Shown here: piece after piece, positions 9,656 through 18,179 of the stretch
Position numbering within the stretch: the first letter of the stretch is position 1
Layout of the letters: every line of letters starts with the position of its first letter
Assembly: GCA_019931245.1 (NCBI GenBank)
Contig: JAINDL010000105.1
Span: 1 to 35,116, forward strand
Direction: 5' to 3'
DNA from: Bryobacteraceae bacterium CoA2 C42
GTDB taxonomy: Bacteria > Acidobacteriota > Terriglobia > Bryobacterales > Bryobacteraceae
DNA: 35,116 nucleotides
Notes under the pieces: generated by a model
Seen by the model: only the letters and a program-made list of their open reading frames with translations
Databases searched by the model: none
What the model was told of the DNA's origin: nothing
Made by a program: the position numbers and the translations under genes

Positions 9656-10375
9656 ATGAAAGTAGCAGTTATCCTTCCGGCGGCCGGCCTCGGCACCCGC
9701 ATGATGAAGTCGCAGCCGGACACGGTCCACAGTCGGAAACAGTTCCTCGTGCTCGAAGGATCCCCCATCCTCATGCACACGGTCCGCAAGTTCGCCCAAA
9801 GCCCCGTCGTCTCCGAGATCGTCGTCGCCCTCCGCGGCGACGACATCGCCCGCTTCCAGGCCCTCCTCGACCAGGAGACCCTCGCCAAACCCGTCCGCCT
9901 CGTCGTCGGCGGCGACTCCCGCCAGGAGTCCGTTGAACACGCCCTCGCCACCCTCGACGCGTCTGTAGAACTCGTCGCCGTCCACGACGCCGTCCGCCCC
10001 TTCGTCAGCCTCGAACAGATCGCCGCCGTCATCGCCGAAGCCGCCGCCTGCGGCGCCGCTATCCTCGGCGTCGTCCCCGTCGATACCGTCAAACGCGTCT
10101 CCCGCCACCGCATCGAAACCACTATCCCCCGCGATCGCCTCGTCCTCGCCCAAACCCCCCAGGTCTTCCGCCTCCCCCTCCTCCGCCGCGCCTTCGCCCA
10201 GGCCGCCGCCGACAACTTCACCGGCACCGACGAAGCCTCCCTCGTCGAACGCCTCGAAAACGTCGACGTCCACGTCGTCCCCGGCAGCGACCGCAACATC
10301 AAAATCACGAAACCCACCGACCTCGAACTCGCCCAAGCCTTCCTCGCCGAAGAGGCCGCCAAGAAACCGGCATGA
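9656..10375 (+). CDS. ispD: 2-C-methyl-D-erythritol 4-phosphate cytidylyltransferase
   Basis: Third enzyme of the MEP isoprenoid pathway, which joins MEP to CTP to give CDP-ME and pyrophosphate. 239 residues with a Rossmann-like nucleotidyltransferase fold. Visible marks are the CTP loop VILPAAGLGTRM with a following KQFL lysine, VGGDSRQESVEHAL, AVHDAVRPF (metal-binding aspartate), VPVDTVKRV, QTPQVFR, GTDEASLVE, and GSDRNIKITKPTDL near the end. The residues between the glycine-rich loop and KQF are longer and less conserved than in E. coli. It overlaps ispF by four bases (ATGA), as expected for consecutive pathway steps. Confidence 0.95.
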   Translation: MKVAVILPAAGLGTRMMKSQPDTVHSRKQFLVLEGSPILMHTVRKFAQSPVVSEIVVALRGDDIARFQALLDQETLAKPVRLVVGGDSRQESVEHALATLDASVELVAVHDAVRPFVSLEQIAAVIAEAAACGAAILGVVPVDTVKRVSRHRIETTIPRDRLVLAQTPQVFRLPLLRRAFAQAAADNFTGTDEASLVERLENVDVHVVPGSDRNIKITKPTDLELAQAFLAEEAAKKPA

Positions 10376-10863
10376 CCGAATACCGCACCGGCCTCGGCTG
10401 GGATAACCACCGCTTGGCGCCCGGCCGCGTGCTCATCCTCGCCGGCGTCGTCATCCCCCACGAAACCGGCTTTGAAGCCCACTCCGACGGCGACATCCTC
10501 CTGCACGCCGTCACCGACGCCCTGCTCGGCGCCGTCGCCCTCGGCGACATCGGCATGCACTTCCCCGATACCGACCCCGCCTGGAAAGGCGCATCCTCGG
10601 ACCGTTTCGTGCGCCACGCGCTCGCCCTCGTCCGCGAACAGGGCTACCGCCTCTCGAACGTCGATTCCACCGTCATCCTCGAACGGCCCAAACTCAAGGA
10701 CTACCGCCCCGCCATCCGCGCCAGCCTCGCCGCCCTCGTCGAACTCCCCCTCGACCGCGTCAATGTGAAGTTCAAAACCTCAGAGAAAGTCGGGCCCGTC
10801 GGCGAGCAGCGCTCGGCCGAGGCCCAAGCGATTGTGACTATCTTGCGCGATAATAGCGAATAG
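10372..10863 (+). CDS. ispF: 2-C-methyl-D-erythritol 2,4-cyclodiphosphate synthase
   Basis: Fifth enzyme of the MEP pathway; it cyclises CDP-ME 2-phosphate with loss of CMP, acting as a zinc-dependent trimer. 163 residues, the normal length. The metal ligands are seen as Asp11 and His13 (GLGWDNHRL, in place of the more usual G-Y-D-x-H-R) and the histidine in AHSDGDILLHAVTDALLGA. GDIGMHFPDTDPAWKG is also typical. The C-terminal KTSEKVGPVGEQRSAEAQA is a divergent form of the usual TTEKLGF...EGIAAQA nucleotide-binding segment. The kinase IspE is not in the window. Confidence 0.95.
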   Translation: MTEYRTGLGWDNHRLAPGRVLILAGVVIPHETGFEAHSDGDILLHAVTDALLGAVALGDIGMHFPDTDPAWKGASSDRFVRHALALVREQGYRLSNVDSTVILERPKLKDYRPAIRASLAALVELPLDRVNVKFKTSEKVGPVGEQRSAEAQAIVTILRDNSE

Positions 10864-10874
10864 AGAGGTGGTCT

Positions 10875-12134
10875 GTGAAGCTCGTCCTTCCGCTATTCGT
10901 GTTTGCTTTGAGCGCTTGGGGACAGGTGACGTACACGCGGGATGTCTCGCGCGTATTTCAAAACAAGTGTCAGCAGTGCCACCGCGAAGGCGACATCGGC
11001 CCCTTCGCGCTCGACTCCTACGAAGCCGCCATGACCTGGGGCGAAGATATTCAACGCGCCATTGAAGAGCGCCGCATGCCCCCGTGGAAGCCCGTCGACG
11101 GCCACGGCGAGTTCCAGCACAACTTCGGACTGTCCGACGAAGAGCGGACCATGATCCTCAACTGGTACCGCGGCGGCGCGCCCGAAGGCGACCCCCGCGA
11201 CCTGCCCGAACCCCTGCCCGCCACCGGCGAGTTCCGCCTCGGTGACCCCGACGTTGTCCTGACCATGCCGCAAAGCTACAGCCTCAAGCGGCGCGGCGAC
11301 ACCTACCGCTGCTTTGTCATCCCCACCGACTTCGGCGCCGACCGCTATATCGACGCCTTCCAGGTCGTCCCCGGCAACCGCCAGGTGGTCCACCACGTTA
11401 TCCTCTATCTCGACACCTCCGGCCAGGCCCGCAAGATGGACGGAAAAGACGGCGAACCCGGCTATGACTGCTTCGGCGGCCCTGGCGATGGTATCCCCCT
11501 GTCCCTCTCGAGCATGGCCGGCGGCTGGGTCCCCGGCATGTTCCCCAACCGCCTCCCCGCCGGAGTCGGCACGCTATTACCCAAGAACGTCGACATCATC
11601 ATGCAGGTCCACTATTACCCCGGCGGCCGCACCAACCAGGAGGACCAAACCCGCGTCGGCTTCTACTTCGCCCAGGGCGAGGTGAACAAGCGTCTCGTCT
11701 ACCTTCCGGTCGTCAACACCAACTTCAAAATCCCCCCTGGCGCTAAGAATCACAACGTCACTGCTACCTTCCCCATCCCCCCGCTGTTCGACGCCACCGC
11801 CTATCTCATCTCCCCCCACATGCACCTGCTTGGCACTAAGTTCAAACTCGAACGTATCCGGCCCAACGGCCGCGCCGAATCGCTCATCTACATCGATAAC
11901 TGGGACTTCAACTGGCAGGGCTTCTACCAGTACCAGGAGCCCGTTCGCCTCACCGCCTTCGACCGTCTCCGCGCCACCTGTACCTTCGATAACTCCGCCG
12001 ACAACCCGCGCAACCCCAGCAATCCGCTGAAAACCGTCGGCTGGGGCGAAGGCACCGAGGACGAAATGTGCCTCGGCTTCCTGGGCGTCACCTTCGACCG
12101 CGAAAACCTGATTCCGTTCAACCAGCCCCTCTAA
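10875..12134 (+). CDS. Exported cytochrome c / PHM-like copper monooxygenase-type protein
   Basis: 419 residues with a signal peptide (cleavage near AWGQ, residue 17), so periplasmic or exported. A haem c site CQQCH (Cys32, Cys35, His36) with a possible distal Met68 (ERRMPPW) is followed by two domains like those of the copper type II ascorbate-dependent monooxygenases (PHM/DBH fold). All six expected copper ligands can be placed: His173-His174 (VVHHVILY), His246 (MQVHYY), His315 and His317 (SPHMHLLG), and Met398 (TEDEMCLG). This suggests a two-copper hydroxylase fed with electrons by its own haem, which is inference; the substrate is unknown. GTG start preceded by GAGAGG. A P450 gene follows after 7 bases. 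Confidence 0.85.
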   Translation: MKLVLPLFVFALSAWGQVTYTRDVSRVFQNKCQQCHREGDIGPFALDSYEAAMTWGEDIQRAIEERRMPPWKPVDGHGEFQHNFGLSDEERTMILNWYRGGAPEGDPRDLPEPLPATGEFRLGDPDVVLTMPQSYSLKRRGDTYRCFVIPTDFGADRYIDAFQVVPGNRQVVHHVILYLDTSGQARKMDGKDGEPGYDCFGGPGDGIPLSLSSMAGGWVPGMFPNRLPAGVGTLLPKNVDIIMQVHYYPGGRTNQEDQTRVGFYFAQGEVNKRLVYLPVVNTNFKIPPGAKNHNVTATFPIPPLFDATAYLISPHMHLLGTKFKLERIRPNGRAESLIYIDNWDFNWQGFYQYQEPVRLTAFDRLRATCTFDNSADNPRNPSNPLKTVGWGEGTEDEMCLGFLGVTFDRENLIPFNQPL

Positions 12135-12141
12135 CACCCCT

Positions 12142-13479
12142 ATGGCTGCCCTCCTCCGGCCGCCCGGACCCGCCGCCGGCTTCTTCTCCGGCGGCCTCGT
12201 CCGCTTTCGCCGCGATCCGCTCACTTATCTCGAACGGGTGCAGGCCGACTACGGCTCCTTCGCCTACTTCCAGGCCGGCCACCAGCACATCTACTACGTC
12301 AACGAACCGGAACTGATCCGCGAAGTCCTCGTCACCCGCAGTGGCCTGTTCACCAAAAGCCGCATCCTCCAGCGCGCCAAATCCCTGCTCGGCGAAGGCC
12401 TCCTGACCAACGAAGGCACGAGCCACCTCCGCCAGCGCCGCATGGTCCAGCCGGCCTTCTACCGCGACCATCTGGTCACTTACGGCGCGCAGATGGTCGC
12501 CCTCGCCGACAAGGCCTGCCACCGTTGGCGCAACGAAGCCAAACTCGATATCGACCAGGAGATGATGCGGCTCACCCTCGCCATCGTCGGCCAGACTCTC
12601 TTCAGCGCCGACGTCGAGGACGAAGCCCCGCAGGTAGGCGAGGCGATGAACGCCCTCATCGCCATCATGCCGCTACTCATGCTGCCGGGTTCGCAGTTCA
12701 TCGAGTATGTGCCGCTCCCCGTCACCCGCCGCTATCTGAAGGCCGCCAAGCTCGTCGAAGCCACCATCTTCCGCATCATGAACGAGCGCCGCGCCTCCGC
12801 CGGCAACCCGGACGACCTGCTCTCGATGCTGATGAACGCCCGCGACCCCGAAGGTGACGACCACGCCATGTCCGACAAGCAGGTCCGCGACGAAGCCCTA
12901 ACCCTCTTCCTCGCCGGCCACGAAACCACCGCCACCGCCCTCGCCTGGACCTGGTACCTCCTCGCCCAGCACCTCGACGCCGAAGCCGCCCTCCACGCCG
13001 AACTCGCCCATGTCCTCGGCGACCGCCTCCCCACCTTCGACGACCTTCCCCGCCTCCGCTACACCCAGCAGATCTTCGCCGAATCCATGCGCCTCTACCC
13101 GCCCGCCTGGGCCATCGGCCGCATGGCCCGCGAACCCCTCGAACTCGGCGGCTATACCCTACCCGCCAAATCCATCGTGCTCCTCAGTCCGTACCTGATG
13201 CACCGCAACCCCCGCTTCTGGCCGGACCCGGACCGCTTCGACCCCGCCCGCTGGGCCGATGGCGACTTCTACAAACGCGACTTCACCTACTTCCCCTTCG
13301 GCGGCGGCCCCCGCATCTGCGTCGGCGAACGCTTCGCCTGGATGGAAGGCGCCCTGCTGCTGGCCGTCATTGCCCAGCGCTGGCGCTTCCGCCTCGAACC
13401 CGGTCACCGCGTCGAGCGCAAGGCGTTGATCACCCTGCGCGCGAAAAACGGCATCAAGGTCATCGCCCAGGCGCGCTGA
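12142..13479 (+). CDS. Cytochrome P450
   Basis: 445-residue soluble haem-thiolate monooxygenase. The hallmarks are complete: the I-helix oxygen-activation motif AGHETT (258-263), the K-helix ExxR (Glu314-Arg317 in ESMRLYPPAW), the PERF-like region RFDPARW, and the haem loop FGGGPRICVG with Cys393 as the axial ligand. No membrane anchor is seen. The substrate cannot be predicted. Its start is 7 bases after the cytochrome c/PHM-like gene, so the two oxidases are probably co-transcribed; no ferredoxin or reductase gene is next to it. Its last 20 bases overlap the end of the convergent M28 peptidase gene. Confidence 0.95.
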   Translation: MAALLRPPGPAAGFFSGGLVRFRRDPLTYLERVQADYGSFAYFQAGHQHIYYVNEPELIREVLVTRSGLFTKSRILQRAKSLLGEGLLTNEGTSHLRQRRMVQPAFYRDHLVTYGAQMVALADKACHRWRNEAKLDIDQEMMRLTLAIVGQTLFSADVEDEAPQVGEAMNALIAIMPLLMLPGSQFIEYVPLPVTRRYLKAAKLVEATIFRIMNERRASAGNPDDLLSMLMNARDPEGDDHAMSDKQVRDEALTLFLAGHETTATALAWTWYLLAQHLDAEAALHAELAHVLGDRLPTFDDLPRLRYTQQIFAESMRLYPPAWAIGRMAREPLELGGYTLPAKSIVLLSPYLMHRNPRFWPDPDRFDPARWADGDFYKRDFTYFPFGGGPRICVGERFAWMEGALLLAVIAQRWRFRLEPGHRVERKALITLRAKNGIKVIAQAR

Positions 13480-15055
13480 AGCTGCGCTGGCGCGCCGGCA
13501 GGAACTCGTCGCCTTCGCGCCACGTGGTCACCGCGGCCGAGTTGGCAATCGTCAGCCCGATCGTCCAGCCAAAACGGCCCATCTGCTCCATGCCTGCAAA
13601 GTCCCACGAATCCTTGTACTCATCCGACGGCTGATGGTAGTTCTTCGCGTTGTACTCGTAGACGATGTTGTCGCCGAACGTCTCGTCCTTGCCCCAGTAT
13701 TCGGTCCCCATGTTGACCGAAAACGCCGGCACCCCGGCGCGCGCGAAGGCGAAGTGGTCCGAGCGGTAGTAGTGGCCCTGCTCCGGGTGCGGGTCGGGCT
13801 TGATCTTCAACCGGAAGCGCCGGGCGGTGGCCTCGACCGTTGGATAGACGCTCGTCCGCTCCGCGCCGATCACGACGACATCCTTCACCGCCCCAAACGG
13901 ATAAAACGAGTCGTAGTTGATGTTCAGCATCGTCTGCCCCGCCGGAATCACCGGCTTGGCCGCGTAAAACTCGGCCCCCCGCAACCCGCTCTCCTCCGCC
14001 GTTACCGCAACAAAAATCGCCGACCGCTTCGGCCGCCGCTCCAGCGCCGCCCACGCCCGCGCCGCCTCGAGCAGAATCCCACAGCCCGTCGCATTATCCA
14101 CCGCGCCGTTATAGATCGCATCGCTGCCCTTCTCCACGCCCACGCCCAGATGGTCCCAGTGGGCACTGAAGACAACAGCCTGCTGCCGCAGCTCCGGGTC
14201 GCTGCCCCGCACAATCCCCGCCACGTTCGCCGCCCGAATGGCGCGCATCTTCGTCGGAATCGCCCCGCTAACGGAAAGATTCAACGCCGCCGCCCGAAAG
14301 CCCCGCGTGTTGGCCTGCGCCAGCATCTCGTCCAGGTTCCTCCCCAGCGCCTTCTCCGCCGCCCCTCGCGTCACCCATCCCGCAAACGCCAGCGCCGGCA
14401 CCCCCGCCTCCAGCTTTACCTGCGGGTCTTCCTTGCCCCACGAACTGCGCACCACCTCCCAGCCGTAACCGGCCGTCGGCGTCGTATGCAGAATCACACA
14501 GCCCACCGCGCCCCGCCGCGCCGCCTCCTCGTACTTGTAAGTCCACCGCCCGTAGTAAGTCAGCGCCTTGCCGCCAAAAAACTTCGGATCGTCACTCGGC
14601 GGCTCGTTCGTGAATAGCACCACCACCTTGCCCTTCACGTCGGTCCCGGCGTAGTCGTCCCAGCCAAACTCCGGCGCCGTAATCCCGTGCCCCACAAACA
14701 CCGCCTCGGCACCAAACTCGGCCAGGCTCCTCTGCTGCAGCGTGTTGCCCACGAAATCCACGCCCCAGGTCAGCGGCATCGTCCCCAGCGCCAGCTTCGC
14801 CGCCGGCTGCGGTTCCACCCCCACCAGATCCACCCGCTGAAAAAACGTACCGTTGTCCCCCGCCGGCTCCAAACCCGCCAGCGCCATCTGCGAAGCCAGG
14901 TAAGCCGTTGCCAGCTCCCCGCCCCGCGTTCCCACTCCCCGCCCCTCCAGCAGGTCGCTGGCCAGAAACTTCACATGTTCCCGAATCCGCGCGCCGGTAA
15001 TCTCCGTCTGCGCCCCCAGGGACGCCGCCAGCAAACCAACCCAAAGGAGCTTCAT
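13460..15055 (-). CDS. Secreted M28-family zinc aminopeptidase with PA domain
   Basis: 531-residue exported metallopeptidase with a signal peptide (MKLLWVGLLAASLGAQ). A PA-like domain insert lies at about residues 115-260. The M28 catalytic domain follows: His299 and Asp301 (SAHWDHLG), bridging Asp320 (GAVDNATGCG), catalytic Glu354-Glu355 (TAEESGLRG), Asp382 and His474 (YHQPSDEY), which together form the two-zinc site. It probably trims peptides outside the cytoplasm. The gene stands alone, divergent from cysD and convergent with the P450 gene, with which it shares 20 bases. The C-terminal tail (FLPARQRSFSAPGR) lies in the overlap and may be a late extension. Confidence 0.92.
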   Translation of the reverse strand: MKLLWVGLLAASLGAQTEITGARIREHVKFLASDLLEGRGVGTRGGELATAYLASQMALAGLEPAGDNGTFFQRVDLVGVEPQPAAKLALGTMPLTWGVDFVGNTLQQRSLAEFGAEAVFVGHGITAPEFGWDDYAGTDVKGKVVVLFTNEPPSDDPKFFGGKALTYYGRWTYKYEEAARRGAVGCVILHTTPTAGYGWEVVRSSWGKEDPQVKLEAGVPALAFAGWVTRGAAEKALGRNLDEMLAQANTRGFRAAALNLSVSGAIPTKMRAIRAANVAGIVRGSDPELRQQAVVFSAHWDHLGVGVEKGSDAIYNGAVDNATGCGILLEAARAWAALERRPKRSAIFVAVTAEESGLRGAEFYAAKPVIPAGQTMLNINYDSFYPFGAVKDVVVIGAERTSVYPTVEATARRFRLKIKPDPHPEQGHYYRSDHFAFARAGVPAFSVNMGTEYWGKDETFGDNIVYEYNAKNYHQPSDEYKDSWDFAGMEQMGRFGWTIGLTIANSAAVTTWREGDEFLPARQRSFSAPGR

Positions 15056-15137
15056 GTCTCTACCAGTGTATGCCCGCGCAGAATTACCCCATTTCCGATA
15101 GACAATGCGACCATCCTGCTGCTACCCTGAAGTTTTT

Positions 15138-16043
15138 ATGGAGTCCCGCGTTCTCAGTCATCTCCGCGCCCTCGAGGCCGAGAGCATCCATATCTTACGG
15201 GAAGTCGTTGCCGAGTTTTCGAACCCCGTCATGCTCTACAGCGTCGGCAAAGACAGCTCCGTCATGATGCGCCTCGCCCAGAAGGCGTTTCATCCGGCCC
15301 GCATCCCCTTCCCTGTTCTGCACGTCGACACCGGCTACAAGTTCAAGGAGATGTACGAGTTCCGCGACAACCTCGCTAAAGAGCTCGGCCTCAACCTGAT
15401 CGTCTACGCCAATCAGGCCGCCCTCGACGCCGGCGCCAACCCCTTCACCCTCGGCACCCAGAAGTGCTGCGCCCAGTTGAAGACCCGCGCCCTGCTCGAC
15501 GCCCTCGCCGCCGGCGGTTACGACGCGGCCTTCGGCGGCGCCCGCCGCGACGAAGAGAAGTCCCGCGCCAAAGAGCGCATCTATAGCTTCCGCGACAAGT
15601 TCGGCCAGTGGGACCCCAAAAATCAGCGCCCCGAACTCTGGAACGTCTACAACGCCAAAATCGAAAAGGGCGAAACCATCCGCGTCTTCCCGCTATCGAA
15701 CTGGACCGAAATGGACATCTGGCGCTACATCGAGCTCGAAAAGATCCCGCTCGTGCAACTCTACTTCGCCAAGGAGCGCGAGATGCTCGTCCGCGGAAAC
15801 AGCATCATTCCGCTCGAGCATAACTACCCCATACAAATCGGCGAAAAGCCCGAAATGGTAAAGGTGCGCATGCGCTCGCTCGGCTGCACCTACTGCACGG
15901 GCGCCATCCGCTCGGAAGCCGAAACCCTGCCCCAACTCATGGAAGAACTCGTGCAATTCAAGCGCTCCGAGCGCGAAAACCGCATCATCGACCACGATAC
16001 CGAGGGCTCGATGGAGATCAAGAAGCGCGAGGGGTATTTCTAA
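15138..16043 (+). CDS. cysD: Sulfate adenylyltransferase subunit 2
   Basis: Small catalytic subunit of ATP sulfurylase, which makes APS from sulfate and ATP. 301 residues, equal to the usual length when the ATG at 15138 is used; the frame is open 11 codons further upstream, but those residues do not match the family. The PP-loop [10 protein letters not shown], the [16 protein letters not shown] block, [15 protein letters not shown], the long [16 protein letters not shown] segment and the C-terminal EIKKREGYF are all present. cysN follows after two bases and supplies the GTPase that drives the reaction. No sulfate transporter or APS reductase gene is in the window. Confidence 0.96.
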   Translation: MESRVLSHLRALEAESIHILREVVAEFSNPVMLYSVGKDSSVMMRLAQKAFHPARIPFPVLHVDTGYKFKEMYEFRDNLAKELGLNLIVYANQAALDAGANPFTLGTQKCCAQLKTRALLDALAAGGYDAAFGGARRDEEKSRAKERIYSFRDKFGQWDPKNQRPELWNVYNAKIEKGETIRVFPLSNWTEMDIWRYIELEKIPLVQLYFAKEREMLVRGNSIIPLEHNYPIQIGEKPEMVKVRMRSLGCTYCTGAIRSEAETLPQLMEELVQFKRSERENRIIDHDTEGSMEIKKREGYF

Positions 16044-16045
16044 AC

Positions 16046-17749
16046 ATGAGCATCGAAAGCCAACTCCTCCGATTTACTACCGCCGGCAGCGTCGACGACG
16101 GCAAGTCCACTTTGATCGGCCGCCTGCTCTATGAAGCCAAGGGCGTCTACGAAGATCAACTCGCCAGCGTCCGCAACTCCAGCGTCAACCGCTCCACCGG
16201 ACCCATCGACTTCTCCCTGCTCACCGACGGCCTCCGCGCCGAACGCGAACAGGGCATCACCATCGACGTCGCCTACCGCTACGCCGCCACCCCCCGGCGC
16301 AAATTCATCATCGCCGATACCCCCGGCCACGAACAGTACACGCGGAACATGGCGACCGGCGCCTCCACCGCCGACCTCGCCATCGTCCTCATCGACGCCC
16401 GCAAAGGCGTCCTCGTCCAGTCCCGCCGCCACGCCTTCATCACCGCCCTGCTCGGCATCCGCTACGTCGCCGTCGCCGTTAACAAAATGGACCTCGTCGA
16501 CTTCCGCGAAGACGTCTTCCGGCGGATTGAAACCGAGTTTCTCGCCTATGCCCACAGCGTCGGCCTGAAGAACGTCGCCTTCTTCCCGATCAGCGCCCTC
16601 GAAGGCGACAACATCACCGAAAAGAGCGCCCGGACGCCCTGGTACCAGGGCACGCCCCTGCTCGAGCACCTCGAAACCGTTGACCTCGGCGAGGGTCACA
16701 ATTTCACCGACCTGCGGTTCCCGGTGCAGTACGTCAACCGGCCGACCCTCGACTTCCGTGGCTATACCGGCCAGTTGGCCAGCGGCGTCCTCCGCCCCGG
16801 CCAGACCATCATGACCCTCCCCTCCGGCCGCATCACCAAAGTGAAGTCGCTGCCGAGCTTCGACGGTGATCTCGCTGAAGCCTATCCCCCCATGTCGGTC
16901 ACCGTCTGCCTCGAAGACGAGGTCGATATCAGCCGCGGCGACATGCTCGTCGACCCCGCCCGCGTCCCCCACGTCTCCCGCCGCTTCGCCGCCAAGCTCG
17001 TCTGGATGCACGAAACCCCGGGCGAAGCCGGCCGCGACTACCTCCTCAAACACACCTCGCAAACCGTGCGGGCGCAGATTGCGAAGATCCGCCACCGCAT
17101 CGACATCAATACCTTGGCCGAACAGCCGGCCAACAAGCTCGAGCTGAACGAGATCGCCTCGATTCAGATCGAGACCCGCCGCCCCCTGTTCTTCGATGCC
17201 TACGCGCAGAACCGGACAACGGGCGCGTTCATCCTGATCGACGCCATCACCAACGCCACTGTTGCCGCCGGCATGATCGAGGAGTCCACCGCCGATTCGC
17301 TCGAACCCCTCCAGCTCGGCAGCCTCGAATTCAGCGGCGAAACGGAAGCGACGGTCACCCCCGCCGAACGCTACAAGCGCGCTGGCCACTACCCGGCCAC
17401 CGTCTGGCTCACCGCCCGGCAGGAGCTCGCCGGCATGCTCGAGCGCAAGCTGTTCGACCTCGGCTGCTCGGTCCACGTCCTCGCCGACGACCGCGAAAGC
17501 CACCTGCTGCCGGAACTGGCGCGCGTGCTCAACAGCGCCGGCCTCATCGCCATCTGCTCCATCGCCTCGCCGGACCAGACCGAAGCCCGGCGCGCCCAGC
17601 AACTCGCCGGCGACACCCGCTTCCTGCTCGTCGATCCCCAGCAGCTCCCCGTCAAGGACGAAGAGGCCAGCGAAGTGTTGATGAAGATGCTCGAAGACCG
17701 CGGTGTGCTGCGGCGCAAAGAGCGCTTCGAGGTCGGCGAAGGGATCTAG
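16046..17749 (+). CDS. cysN: Sulfate adenylyltransferase subunit 1 with degenerate APS-kinase-like C-terminus
   Basis: GTPase subunit of ATP sulfurylase, 567 residues. The GTPase motifs are intact: P-loop GSVDDGKST (14-22), DTPGH (91-95) and NKMD (146-149), followed by beta-barrel domains to about residue 435. From about 441 the protein continues with a segment that aligns by eye to APS kinase (CysC): VWLT, LERKLFDLG, VHVLADD, LNSAGLIAICSIASP. The P-loop expected after VWLT is replaced by ARQELAG, and about 30 residues of the substrate region are missing. It is therefore a CysNC-type fusion whose kinase part should be inactive. It shares CTAG with the end of the convergent downstream gene. 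Confidence 0.92.
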   Translation: MSIESQLLRFTTAGSVDDGKSTLIGRLLYEAKGVYEDQLASVRNSSVNRSTGPIDFSLLTDGLRAEREQGITIDVAYRYAATPRRKFIIADTPGHEQYTRNMATGASTADLAIVLIDARKGVLVQSRRHAFITALLGIRYVAVAVNKMDLVDFREDVFRRIETEFLAYAHSVGLKNVAFFPISALEGDNITEKSARTPWYQGTPLLEHLETVDLGEGHNFTDLRFPVQYVNRPTLDFRGYTGQLASGVLRPGQTIMTLPSGRITKVKSLPSFDGDLAEAYPPMSVTVCLEDEVDISRGDMLVDPARVPHVSRRFAAKLVWMHETPGEAGRDYLLKHTSQTVRAQIAKIRHRIDINTLAEQPANKLELNEIASIQIETRRPLFFDAYAQNRTTGAFILIDAITNATVAAGMIEESTADSLEPLQLGSLEFSGETEATVTPAERYKRAGHYPATVWLTARQELAGMLERKLFDLGCSVHVLADDRESHLLPELARVLNSAGLIAICSIASPDQTEARRAQQLAGDTRFLLVDPQQLPVKDEEASEVLMKMLEDRGVLRRKERFEVGEGI

Positions 17750-18165
17750 ACCCGGAAGTGATCGGGCCGCCACGTCTCGATGGCGGCCTTGATCTGCTTC
17801 TGCGTCCAGTTCTCGGCCAGCGCCTGCCGCGCCAGTTTCGCCACTTCCCCATCGCCGGCAAAGCGCAGGCCGATCAACTGGCTTTCGCTGAGCCGGGCGA
17901 CCTCCTCCGGCGCCAGTTGCCCCTGCAGCCGGAGGCGCTCTTCGAGCCGGATCAGCCGGTCCTGCACCTTGAGCGAATACAGCCGCATCTTGAAGCCAAG
18001 CAGAAACAACGCGATGGCCAGCACCACGCCCACCACGGTGGTATAGGCCGGGTACGCCCATGCGTGCCGGACGGCGAGGATCACGTTGACGAGCAGGATG
18101 GGCGAGATGAAGAAGTGGAACAGCGGATCCCACTTGGTGTGACTCTTGAAGCTTTGAGCGGCCAT
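17746..18165 (-). CDS. Small membrane protein, DUF6526-like
   Basis: 139 residues with two membrane helices (about residues 20-37 and 42-64) after an N-terminal SFKSHTKWDPLFHFF segment, then a charged, probably helical cytoplasmic tail containing RLIRLEERLRLQGQL and ending WRPDHFRV. The pattern fits the DUF6526 family as I remember it; the function is unknown. The frame is open further upstream, but I chose the ATG at 18165 because the family-like part begins there and the upstream part overlaps the M56 gene antiparallel to nothing conserved. Its stop and the cysN stop share the bases CTAG. It begins 14 bases after the M56 gene ends and may be the last gene of that operon. Confidence 0.75.
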   Translation of the reverse strand: MAAQSFKSHTKWDPLFHFFISPILLVNVILAVRHAWAYPAYTTVVGVVLAIALFLLGFKMRLYSLKVQDRLIRLEERLRLQGQLAPEEVARLSESQLIGLRFAGDGEVAKLARQALAENWTQKQIKAAIETWRPDHFRV

Positions 18166-18179
18166 AGGGCCATTGTAGC

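Noticed and set aside
15056-15137. Promoters in the gap between the M28 gene and cysD
   Set aside because: Hexamers such as TTGTCT and TACACT occur, but none form a pair with proper spacing in either direction.
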